DNA of 42,757 bases from an uncultured Bacteroides sp. (GTDB lineage Bacteria > Bacteroidota > Bacteroidia > Bacteroidales > Bacteroidaceae), in the NCBI GenBank assembly GCA_947074345.1, contig CAMTPH010000013.1:1-42757 (forward strand). The letters run 5' to 3'. How positions within the stretch are numbered: position 1 is the stretch's first letter; the number at the start of each line of letters is the position of its first letter. Below, piece after piece: positions 25,904 through 33,575 of this stretch. Below the pieces are notes generated by a model. That model searched no databases. It was not told the origin of the DNA and was given only the letters and a program-made list of their open reading frames with translations. Made by a program: the position numbers and the translations under genes.

Positions 25904-26190
25904 TTATAATTTGTTTAATTTTTCGTTAGACGTGAGGTATCCAAGTCTTTTATGAGGTCGATTATTGAAGATATTTTCAATCCTTTTAATCTGTTTATTG
26001 GTTACTTCACTAAAATCCGTCCCCTAGGGATATATTGCCTAATAGGTCCGTTAGTGTTCTCATTGACGCCACATTCCCAAGAATGGAATGGGTTACAAAA
26101 ATAGAAATTTATTTCCAATTTATGTGCTATCTCCTCTGTGTTTTCCAAACTCCTTTCCATTGTCAGCCGTATTGACTTTGATTGAGGCAC
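25904..26190 (-). pseudogene. IS30-family transposase remnant (C-terminal part)
   Basis: The last ~95 codons of an IS30-type transposase are spread over three frames on the minus strand. In order: TADNGKEFGKH (holding one catalytic Asp), then after a frameshift FYFCNPFHSWE and VNENTNGPIRQYIPRG (with the catalytic Glu in NENTNG), then after a second shift TDFSEVTNKQIKRIEN and NNRPHKRLGYLTSNE up to a stop at 25904. The N-terminal two thirds are missing. No terminal inverted repeat was found. The element is dead. It marks the left border of the polysaccharide region. Confidence 0.9.
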
Positions 26191-26249
26191 ATCCGATTGA
26201 AAAAGAGAATATGTACAATCAGATGCTCACAGGTCTTTGGTACTAAGTA

Positions 26250-26265
26250 TGTGTGTGTGTGTGTG
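26250..26265. repeat. (TG)8 dinucleotide repeat
   Basis: Sixteen bases of alternating TG just beyond the transposase remnant, in non-coding DNA. From here to 26719 I see no convincing gene; one 59-codon frame (26385-26564) has no recognisable product. Confidence 0.8.
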
Positions 26266-26719
26266 AAAGCCCTTGGAATGCCAAAAGAGAAAATGCCTTT
26301 CTATACATACCGAAAAGTATAACTCAAAAATTGAGCATTTACAGTCTATATATTGAAAGAGACGGTAATTTTGGTCATATTTAAATGAAAAATAAAGTTT
26401 GTCCTCAGAATTTTAAAGCTAGTAAATTCTTCTCTTTGCGTTGTCAAATTCAAAGTTTCTTGGTACTATTGTCAATATTTCCTAAAGATGTGGTTGTTGC
26501 CAGTATTGGATATTTTATTCATGACTTTAAAGTTGCTTGGTGTCAGTGTAAAGATGGGCATTAAAGAATCCATAAAAGAACGTTTATGATAGTTATAACT
26601 TTATTCAGCTATTCACAAAATCTATTTGGCTGTATAACTTATTTTTTTTTGCGAAATACAAGGGATAAATGTCAACTTTAATTAAAATTAGTTTGTAGCG
26701 TTTGATAATATACTCATTT

Positions 26720-26751
26720 TTTGGGAGCACCGGCATTTTTGCGTAACTTTG
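26720..26751 (+). promoter_or_regulatory. Full Bacteroidota promoter of the sugar transferase gene
   Basis: TTTG (26720-26723), 20-nt spacer, TAACTTTG (26744-26751): both elements of the Bacteroidota sigma consensus are exact. The leader to the ATG is about 107 nt and holds an imperfect long hairpin (GGCGGATTCA near 26767 with TGATTCTGCC near 26812) and a small one, ATTCG-TTT-CGAAT (26832-26844). Confidence 0.85.
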
Positions 26752-26863
26752 CAAGGAATTAAAGATGGCGGATTCATTGAGTAGGACAAGAGGTATGTCT
26801 TAGTTATTTGGTGATTCTGCCTATATTAGAAATTCGTTTCGAATAAATAAAAGTTGAAATTAT

Positions 26864-27517
26864 ATGTTCCTAAAAAGATTATTTGATATTGTCGCTAGTT
26901 TGTTTGGCTTGCTTCTTATATGGTGGGTGTACCCAATAGTGGCGATTTTGATTAAGATTAAAATGCCAAACGGACCTGCGTTTTTCTGTCAAAAACGAGT
27001 AGGTAAAGATGGTAAGTTATTTACCTGTCATAAGTTTCGATCGATGACAGTGAAGCATGGTGGTTCATCTGTATCTGTAACTGGTGACAGCCGAATTACA
27101 CCTTTTGGTGCAGTACTTCGTCACTATAAAATTGACGAGTTACCAGAACTTTGGGATGTATTGATTGGAACAATGAGCTTTGTCGGCCCTCGTCCAGACG
27201 TTCCTGGTTATGCTGATCAATTAAAAGGTGATAACCGTATAGTCTTGAAACTACGTCCAGGTATTACTGGTCCGGCCACTTTAAAATATCGTCTCGAAGA
27301 TGAGATGATTTCCGAATATGTCGCCAAACAGAAGGCAGCAGGAGACGCTCGTCCTGATCAAGAGATTGCAGTAGAGTATAACGATACGGTAATATATCCT
27401 GATAAGGTTCGTTTGAATAAGTATTACTATGAACATTACTCATTCATGAAGGACATTCAGATGATATTTGCTACAGTCTTTGGCTTCAAGGTTAAGTTTG
27501 CTGGTGAAGAAATATAA
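26864..27517 (+). CDS. Initiating phosphoglycosyl transferase (bacterial sugar transferase, WcaJ/PglC type)
   Basis: A 217-residue monotopic phosphoglycosyl transferase. Residues 3-28 form the hydrophobic re-entrant helix (KRLFDIVASLFGLLLIW), followed by AFFCQKRVGKDGKLFTCHKF, the family block with conserved basic residues, then DELPELWDVLIGTMSFVGPRPD, cited here as DELPELWDVL and FVGPRPD. The Asp-Glu catalytic dyad lies in this group. It moves a sugar-1-phosphate onto undecaprenyl phosphate at the inner membrane, the first step of Wzx/Wzy polymer synthesis. Only one on the plus strand in the locus, with its own promoter; the assembly genes face it on the minus strand. Confidence 0.9.
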   Translation: MFLKRLFDIVASLFGLLLIWWVYPIVAILIKIKMPNGPAFFCQKRVGKDGKLFTCHKFRSMTVKHGGSSVSVTGDSRITPFGAVLRHYKIDELPELWDVLIGTMSFVGPRPDVPGYADQLKGDNRIVLKLRPGITGPATLKYRLEDEMISEYVAKQKAAGDARPDQEIAVEYNDTVIYPDKVRLNKYYYEHYSFMKDIQMIFATVFGFKVKFAGEEI

Positions 27518-27597
27518 TCAAAGTGGATTGAAACATTTTCTAGAGTTGGTCGTTATTGATTCTTTTAAAAAGCGAAATCAATGACTTATAACCTCAA

Positions 27598-27905
27598 TTA
27601 ATTTATCACCATAACCATCAACACACCAATAGTAAATCCAAGAATACATCCTAGCGTATTGTGAAACACATCATCAAATTTGTATAATCCTCTTTTGAAA
27701 ATGAGTTGACTTAATTCAATCGATGATGAAAACACGAACTCGGTCAATCCAGCCTTCCAACAGCCCCGCTTTTTCACAATAAAACTCTACAGAAAACCAA
27801 TCGGCATGCCTAGTGCCACATTCATCAAGTTCTCTTTGATTAAATCATCAGGTTCACTTGCATTTATAACTGCATAGTACCAGTACGGAGTAAATTCAAA
27901 TTAAC
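27598..27905 (-). pseudogene. VanZ-like family protein, broken
   Basis: The minus strand reads EFTPYWYYAVINASEPDDL, ENLMNVALGMPIGFL, a TAG stop at 27787-27789, then in the same frame SSSIELSQLIFKRGLYKFDD and VFHNTLGCILGFTIGVL to a TAA at 27598. The block ELSQLxxxRGxxxxDDxxxNTLGxxLG is the VanZ-like signature. There is an in-frame stop, and no open start: the N-terminal part upstream of 27897 is in other frames. VanZ-like proteins are small membrane proteins often seen in polysaccharide loci. Non-functional as read. Confidence 0.8.
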
Positions 27906-28148
27906 ACTATCACAAGAATGCCACTCATCGCGAGGAAAGACAACTCAACCACCATGTTTGGAATGTCCTTCGTTACATCCACCCGAGATTTGATTGAATA
28001 GGTTACTGGATCTGGAAACATTAGATTTTACTTCTTCTACATTTCAGCAATTTGTATTTCGTATCATCGGCTTTTCAAGGATTTCTCTCCACATTAGAAT
28101 TGTTACTAATACAAGAATACACAAAAAGACTTCATCTTTTAAACAAGC

Positions 28149-28186
28149 AAGGCTCGTGCCCGCCCTAAAAGCGAACTACGAGCCTT
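28149..28186. terminator. Hairpin with 9-bp base stem, possible terminator
   Basis: AAGGCTCGT (28149-28157) pairs with ACGAGCCTT (28178-28186); an inner CGC/GCG can extend it. T-rich bases follow on the plus strand (ATTTCAT) and TGCTTGTTTAAAA on the minus strand. It lies between the degraded genes of this region. The rest of 27906-28281 shows no intact gene. Confidence 0.5.
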
Positions 28187-28281
28187 ATTTCATATCATTG
28201 AAGTTGCTAACTTTGATTGGACAGTAAGTTAAGATAAAAACTTGCTGAATTGCCATATGACATATATCATACGTTTCATAT

Positions 28282-28413
28282 TCACATTTCCTTCATTGTC
28301 TGTTCTACTTCTTCTATGGGAACATGCAAATGGTTGCTGAAACCCTGAGCAGTAAGTTACGTAAGATTTCAATCTGCTCGTTCTTTGCCGATGAGATAAG
28401 TTATTTGTTTCAT
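28282..28413 (-). pseudogene. Small unrecognised gene relic
   Basis: Reading from ATG 28413 with two frame changes gives a coherent ~45-residue peptide: MKQITYLIGK, then NEQIEILRNLLLRVSA, then VPIEEVEQTMKEM and a stop at 28282. Each piece is open only briefly. It follows the WbuC relic by about 20 nt. I do not recognise the family. It may be a small degraded gene of the polysaccharide operon, or chance. Confidence 0.3.
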
Positions 28414-28434
28414 TAAATCCTCTTTACTAACATT

Positions 28435-28844
28435 TTAAGCACAATTTCCGCATGAATAGAAGGACTCCGTACCATCCTCACCTTATTTGCCATCTTTTCC
28501 TTCATAGATTACAGATGGTTCATCTACTTCAAAGTTATGCCATTGTCCTTTGGACACTTCACATCCCATTGCACCTTCAGCAAAAGAAAGAAGAATGCGC
28601 TCCACTTCCTTTCCGTTTTCATTATATAGCACTTCATCCACACTACCGCATAGGCAAAGCACATTTTCGATACTATTAGGATGTCGATGTATTGAAACTA
28701 TTGTTCCTAGTATTGCTGCATTCAAAATACGCCGAGAAGTATCTTCTGCAGTCGTACGTAAATCGTATGCTACGGGAGGTGCGGATTCACTTTTGTCTGA
28801 ACCAACAAAGCATCCAGAAATTCTTTATCAAAGATTGGATTCAT
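28435..28844 (-). pseudogene. WbuC-family cupin, frameshifted
   Basis: WbuC-type cupins are small metal-binding proteins found in O-antigen and capsule loci. Here ATG 28844 gives NPIFDKEFLDALLVQTKVNP, then the frame breaks near 28771-28776 (one base lost). The other frame continues AYDLRTTAEDTSRRILNA, then IHRHPNSIENVLCLCGSVDE with the cupin His pair, and GQWHNFEVDEPSVIYEGKDGK. A TAA then interrupts, after which the same frame reads GEDGTESF and ends at 28435; the family normally continues across this point. So one frameshift and one late stop. It follows the DegT aminotransferase by 24 nt. Confidence 0.82.
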
Positions 28845-28868
28845 GACCCATTTACTTATCAAATATCT

Positions 28869-30134
28869 TCATTCAACAATAGCCTCCTTGATACACTCTA
28901 CAATATAGCGCACATCATCATCGGTTACGTAAGGACCTGCAGGCAGACAAAAGCCCACTTTGAAGATTTCTTCCTCTACGCCATTGGTATAAACTGGAGC
29001 ATCCGCATATACTGGTTGCTTGTGCATTGGCTTCCAGGTCGGACGAGTCTCTATCTTCTTAGAGAGTATATATAGACGCAATGCTTCGACATTTTCATTC
29101 GGTTGGCAATCAGTAGTAGGGCTATCAACGGCATGTATCACACCAACCGCACCTCCTACAGCTGTCTTCACCACTTCTTTGTAAGCATTCTCTTGACCTT
29201 TTACATACACATCCTTATCGATAGTAGCTGTACAAAGCCAGAAGTTGGAGTCATAACGAGCGTCTGCAGGTTGCTTGTGCATATGTACTCCAGGAACATC
29301 TTTCAACAAATCCTCATAAAGTGCCTGAACATATTTATGGTGAGCGATGTGCGCATCTGCGACAGTCATCTGACCACGTCCAATACCTGCACATACATTA
29401 CTCATGCGGTAGTTATAACCGATGGATGAATGTTGATAGTATGGATATGCTTCACGAGCCTGCGTTGCGTACCACATCACGGTATTCTTATCTTCTGCAT
29501 TCTCGCAAATCAATGCGCCACCGCCAGAGGTTGTAATCATCTTGTTGCCATTGAATGATAGCACACCGAATTTCCCATAAGTACCGAGTACTTTACCATC
29601 GAATTTTGAGCCGAATCCTTCAGCAGCATCTTCTACAACTGGAATACCATAACGATTCGCAATCTCCATGATGCGCGAGCAATCGTATGGCATGCCATAG
29701 AGTGCAACAGGTACGATTGCCTTTGGAGTCTTACCCGTCTTAGCAATTCGGTCTTTGATAGCTTCTTCGAGAAGCACTGGATCCATATTCCATGTCTCTG
29801 GCTCAGAACCTACAAACACTGGTTTTGCACCCAAATAAGTGATAGGATGTGATGATGCACAAAATGTAAAGCTCTGTACGATTACTTCGTCACCAGCTTT
29901 CACATCGCAAGCAATCAATGCCAAGTGCACTGCTGCCGTACCAGCGCTTAAAGCTACCACTTCATGATTGCCATCTACAAACTTCTTCAAATCTTCTTCG
30001 AAGCCATTCACATTTGGTCCCATTGGCACTACCCAATTAGTATCAAATGCTTCTTTTACATATTTCTGTTCTATACCTTCCTCGCTCATGTGAGCCAAGC
30101 AGAGGTATATTGTTTTTTCTGGAACATAAGACAT
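28869..30134 (-). CDS. DegT/DnrJ/EryC1/StrS family aminotransferase
   Basis: A 421-residue PLP-dependent sugar aminotransferase or relative. The cofactor Lys is K198 in LSFNGNKMITTSGGG; the Asp that holds the pyridine nitrogen is D169 in VVEDAAEGFG. Other family blocks are ALSAGTAAVHLAL and YRMSNVCAGIGRGQ. Members aminate keto-sugar nucleotides to make amino sugars for surface polymers. The CapD/WbpM-like dehydratase at the right edge could supply a 4-keto sugar, so the two may form one amino-sugar branch; this is inferred. It is the last intact gene of the minus-strand cluster. Confidence 0.9.
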   Translation of the reverse strand: MSYVPEKTIYLCLAHMSEEGIEQKYVKEAFDTNWVVPMGPNVNGFEEDLKKFVDGNHEVVALSAGTAAVHLALIACDVKAGDEVIVQSFTFCASSHPITYLGAKPVFVGSEPETWNMDPVLLEEAIKDRIAKTGKTPKAIVPVALYGMPYDCSRIMEIANRYGIPVVEDAAEGFGSKFDGKVLGTYGKFGVLSFNGNKMITTSGGGALICENAEDKNTVMWYATQAREAYPYYQHSSIGYNYRMSNVCAGIGRGQMTVADAHIAHHKYVQALYEDLLKDVPGVHMHKQPADARYDSNFWLCTATIDKDVYVKGQENAYKEVVKTAVGGAVGVIHAVDSPTTDCQPNENVEALRLYILSKKIETRPTWKPMHKQPVYADAPVYTNGVEEEIFKVGFCLPAGPYVTDDDVRYIVECIKEAIVE

Positions 30135-30203
30135 AATTATATACTATATTTATTATAATAATTGATTTCACACAATATTTCTGGAGAAGATTCCATCCGA
30201 TTG

Positions 30204-30320
30204 CTAACTTTCTTTCATAGAGAAATCCCTATTATTGGCTGAAAAAGTTTTAATACAAGAACTGTAACTTGATTCAAAATCCTCATGAATCAAGTATGCA
30301 AACTCACCTTTTACATTCAT
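30204..30320 (-). CDS. Possible 38-codon small ORF after the Fe-S gene
   Basis: ATG 30320 lies two bases after the stop of the Fe-S protein gene. It encodes 38 residues beginning MNVKGEFAYLIHEDFESS and ending FSMKES. No known family; it may be the remnant of a longer gene or chance. An 8-bp inverted repeat CTTGATTC/GAATCAAG (30268-30294) lies inside it. Confidence 0.2.
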   Translation of the reverse strand: MNVKGEFAYLIHEDFESSYSSCIKTFSANNRDFSMKES

Positions 30321-30322
30321 TT

Positions 30323-31534
30323 TTATCTTAATCGTTTAAGCAGTCGTTTAAGATCAAAAGGCAAATACCAATTGATTGTATTGAGAAGTCGCTTTACTTT
30401 CATTCCAAGGCCTGCATTTTTATAAAACAAATCAACAGCATCACTCAATGGCCGAGTTTCATCAGCAATGACTAACAAGATTTCCTTGCGTAGCTTCCAA
30501 CGAGTTGGATATGTTTTTCCATAACTTTGACCTAGTTTGACCTCTGCCATTGTTCTTCTTTCTGTTTTGAACTGATTCGCAACAGCAATAAACAACCTAC
30601 TTCCTTTTTCTGATGAAATAGCAACTGCAGAAACACCTTTTCTATCGTTCACATATCGTTTGCCCCAGAAGTCACCTAATCGGATATCTGTATATTCCAT
30701 AGTGCTTCTAAGTAAGCAGTCCGAACAAGAATCATTCAATGCGTGGTCACAAAAGAATAATGAGTAGAATTCATCTCTACTAGGTTTGCTTACAAACGCC
30801 TTAACTCCCTCTACTACTACTTCTACTACGTAGAAACTACCCCAATCTCGAACCTTACTTCGGAACTGTACTTCATCGAACTTTTTTTGTTGAACATCCT
30901 CTTTAATTTGCTTCTCATACTTATTCCAAATATGCATTGAAGGACAACCGTGGCAGAACAAGTCTACCAAAATACAATTATCACGAAGTTTTCGAAAGGA
31001 CAAGAATCTATCAACAGCATAAATATGGCATGGGAGACCAAAAACCGCATACTTTGTAGTACGAGCGGTCTTTACAAGCATTTTGAATGCATCGAAACTA
31101 TACGACTGTATATATTTTGAACCTCTGAAAACATCTGTTTCCTGTTCTGTTGTTACAATAGTATGCTCTGCACGATGATGTTCGTCATTATAGTTTACAC
31201 CTATGCATGTATATCCTTGACGAATCAGCTCCTTAGCAAGCGCATCAGCAACACCACCAGATGTGACGTGCGTTAACAAGTCATCAGAAAGTGATTGTGC
31301 TGCATAAGTCTCCATTGTATCAAGAGCACCTTGTGTTGTTATCTTAATTTCATTGTCAAATTTATAACACACCCTTTTACACAATCCACAATCGGTACAT
31401 TTACTTTCATCAACGTAAGGACGATAGAAGCCATCCTCATTTAGGCGTACTTCTATCGCTCCATGTGCACATACTGCTCCGCACATTTGGCAGCTTGTAC
31501 ATTCGCGTATAGCCGATTTATCCGTTATATTCAT
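30323..31534 (-). CDS. Fe-S protein, coenzyme F420 hydrogenase/dehydrogenase beta-subunit family
   Basis: A 403-residue protein with two N-terminal [4Fe-4S] motifs: C12, C15, C18, C22 and C46, C49, C52, C56. The remainder matches the FrhB/FdhB-like region (GSKYIQSYSFDAF, VFGLPCHIYAVDRF, VDLFCHGCPSMHIW, IRLGDFWG), which binds flavin in relatives. In Bacteroidales capsule loci such genes commonly stand beside polysaccharide pyruvyl transferases, as here: its ATG overlaps the stop of the pyruvyl transferase gene by 4 nt. Bacteroidales do not make F420, so another electron carrier is likely. The reaction is unknown. Confidence 0.87.
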   Translation of the reverse strand: MNITDKSAIRECTSCQMCGAVCAHGAIEVRLNEDGFYRPYVDESKCTDCGLCKRVCYKFDNEIKITTQGALDTMETYAAQSLSDDLLTHVTSGGVADALAKELIRQGYTCIGVNYNDEHHRAEHTIVTTEQETDVFRGSKYIQSYSFDAFKMLVKTARTTKYAVFGLPCHIYAVDRFLSFRKLRDNCILVDLFCHGCPSMHIWNKYEKQIKEDVQQKKFDEVQFRSKVRDWGSFYVVEVVVEGVKAFVSKPSRDEFYSLFFCDHALNDSCSDCLLRSTMEYTDIRLGDFWGKRYVNDRKGVSAVAISSEKGSRLFIAVANQFKTERRTMAEVKLGQSYGKTYPTRWKLRKEILLVIADETRPLSDAVDLFYKNAGLGMKVKRLLNTINWYLPFDLKRLLKRLR

Positions 31535-32631
31535 ACTTCTTTAGCTATCATTTCATCTAGATAAGACATAGCGTCAGCCCTACGTATTCTTATTTGTTCA
31601 TGTACAGGATTGAAATCAATAGGCTTATCCAGTACCTTGGTTAACATATCCCATGTTTTTACAATGCGATTTTCCAAGCCATATTCCGCAAGCAGATTAA
31701 ATAGTTTGAAGTGATTGCTATCACGAGTACAAACTGCCATGGAGGCATCAGTAATAATACTCATTACACTACCATGAAATGTGTCTGTAATAACCCCTGA
31801 AGCATATTTAAAATAAGCTAAAAGGTTTACAGGATCTACATCCACATTATAGTCTACCCAAGGATGATAAAACCCTGGAGAAAGTGTTTTCAATCCTTTT
31901 GACTTGGCATAAGCCTTAATAGCTGTCACTTCTTCTGGGGAATCCATTCTGCCGTCATAAGCATATACTAAGAGATATTTACCCCTGACAGGGCGTTCCA
32001 TCTTGGCAATTTCTTCTTCATAGCCGTAAAGCAATACAGGATCGCAAACAAGCTTTGGGTTGATGTCGATCAATTTTTCCACAGCGATACGGCTGTTCTC
32101 ATCACGCACCGAAATGCCACACATCGCTTTTAGACCACTTCCCACAAATGCTTTACATTGCTTTTCTACAACATCTTCATAGGTGGTAGGACCAAAACAG
32201 CCAGCATAAGTGAAAACCTTTCTAGAAGGAAGGGCATGGCCAAAGAACACTAGAGTAGGACCTGTATGAAGCGCAAAAACTTCATCACTACCCACGATTA
32301 CAGCATCCATATTTTTTTCATCAGTATAGTACTTACCGATAATATGTGAAGAAGCACGATAACGATTAAGTGTTCTACTTTTGCGGAAATTATACCAAGT
32401 CTTTTTCAAGCCTTCCTTCCAAAGATAATTAATATATATCCCCACAGAACGAATAGAGATATCATACTTTGCACGTATCTCACGACCTAAAAAATCATAG
32501 TTTTTTTCAAACTGCAAAGCTGAAGCCTCTATCTCTTTTTTATGTAAAACTCTAACAAGAGCTGTCAGCTGAAGCAAAGCTCCATGATTATGCACCATAT
32601 AATGCGTTATAATTCCATACCTATTTGTCAT
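31531..32631 (-). CDS. Polysaccharide pyruvyl transferase family protein
   Basis: A 366-residue protein of the polysaccharide pyruvyl transferase family, which adds a pyruvate ketal from phosphoenolpyruvate to a sugar. Typical segments are YGIITHYMVHNHGALLQLTA at the N-terminus, AVIVGSDEVFALH in the middle, VRDENSRIAVEKL, and the C-terminal SGVITDTFHGSVMSI. This CsaB-like fold is similar to GT-B enzymes. It overlaps the Fe-S gene downstream by 4 nt, so the two are probably translated together. The sugar acceptor is unknown. Confidence 0.88.
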   Translation of the reverse strand: MTNRYGIITHYMVHNHGALLQLTALVRVLHKKEIEASALQFEKNYDFLGREIRAKYDISIRSVGIYINYLWKEGLKKTWYNFRKSRTLNRYRASSHIIGKYYTDEKNMDAVIVGSDEVFALHTGPTLVFFGHALPSRKVFTYAGCFGPTTYEDVVEKQCKAFVGSGLKAMCGISVRDENSRIAVEKLIDINPKLVCDPVLLYGYEEEIAKMERPVRGKYLLVYAYDGRMDSPEEVTAIKAYAKSKGLKTLSPGFYHPWVDYNVDVDPVNLLAYFKYASGVITDTFHGSVMSIITDASMAVCTRDSNHFKLFNLLAEYGLENRIVKTWDMLTKVLDKPIDFNPVHEQIRIRRADAMSYLDEMIAKEV

Positions 32632-32687
32632 ATCAAACCTTTATTTTTACAAACATTTATCTTTACAAACATTTTTATGAACGAACT

Positions 32688-33509
32688 TCATCTTAATATT
32701 TTATATGCAATTTTCAATAACCAGCTTGGTGATATCATAAGCATATACATAGCATAAGCATATACATCAGCCATAATGCCGTAATTCAAGTCTTTCTTTA
32801 TGAGCTTTCTTAGCTCTAACTGACTTTTGGCAAAGGCTCTACCATTGCGTCTCTGCTTAAACATACTGTTAGTCATTCGAAAATTTAGCACTACATCTGG
32901 AATGTTAGCTATAACACATCCATGCTTGTATCCTTCATGCCACAGACGTGTATCTTCGTTGCGCTCAAAATCCGTTGGATATAGACAATCCGCTTTCTCA
33001 AAGAAACTCTTGCGGAACATAACAGTTGGATGCGCAACGGGATTACGCTTTGCGAAAAAAGCATAACATTCTGTAGGTTCACAAGGATATTTAGTTATCT
33101 TACCCCTGTCATTGCTATTCTCATCAATTTCATTGATTGCGCCACCAACCATGTCAACACTCTGATGACTTTCAAGATATACAATTTGCTTCTCAAATCG
33201 ATTAACTACTGCTATATCATCTGCATCCATACGCGCAATATATTCATAACCAGCAGGCATAATAATTTTAAGCAATTCGTTCAATGAACAAGCTAACCCC
33301 TGATTTACATCTCTTTTCCGTAACTTCACTCTTTCATCTTTAAGAGAGGTAAGATAAGCATCAACTTCATCAGGAACTGGTCCATCATATTGGATATAGA
33401 AATCAAAGTTTTTGTATGTCTGCGAGAGAATGCTTGTAGCAGCTAGTTTTACATATTCAAGACTGTCATTCTTATAGAGAGACATTATTACTACTATCTT
33501 CTTCATCAA
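32688..33509 (-). CDS. Family 2 glycosyltransferase
   Basis: A 273-residue GT-A enzyme. It opens with IVVIMSLYKNDSLEYVKLA, and the nucleotide-binding region has ILSQTYKNFDFYIQYDG. The metal-binding DxD is in ARMDADDIA near residue 95. A C-terminal hydrophobic stretch (MLMISPSWLLKIAYKIL) may touch the membrane. It probably adds one sugar of the repeat unit on undecaprenyl diphosphate at the cytoplasmic face. Donor and linkage cannot be told. Confidence 0.9.
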   Translation of the reverse strand: MMKKIVVIMSLYKNDSLEYVKLAATSILSQTYKNFDFYIQYDGPVPDEVDAYLTSLKDERVKLRKRDVNQGLACSLNELLKIIMPAGYEYIARMDADDIAVVNRFEKQIVYLESHQSVDMVGGAINEIDENSNDRGKITKYPCEPTECYAFFAKRNPVAHPTVMFRKSFFEKADCLYPTDFERNEDTRLWHEGYKHGCVIANIPDVVLNFRMTNSMFKQRRNGRAFAKSQLELRKLIKKDLNYGIMADVYAYAMYMLMISPSWLLKIAYKILR

Positions 33510-33575
33510 AATATCTTATAATAAAAACTTCATCAACAACTAAAAAGAAGAGTTTCTTTACGTAGAACGATCAAA

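Noticed and set aside
26385-26564. 59-codon plus-strand ORF
   Set aside because: No recognisable domain, no promoter box, low-complexity region beside a transposon relic; chance is likely.
26700-26863. Invertible capsule promoter of the Bacteroides type
   Set aside because: I looked for distant inverted repeats flanking the promoter; only the local hairpin at 26832-26844 was found and no partner copy.
27552-27585. Terminator of the sugar transferase gene
   Set aside because: A 10-bp stem with wobble exists, but the loop is 14 nt and no T-run follows.
27994-28227. 77-codon plus-strand ORF in the degraded region
   Set aside because: It lies opposite gene relics, contains the hairpin at 28149-28186 and matches nothing.
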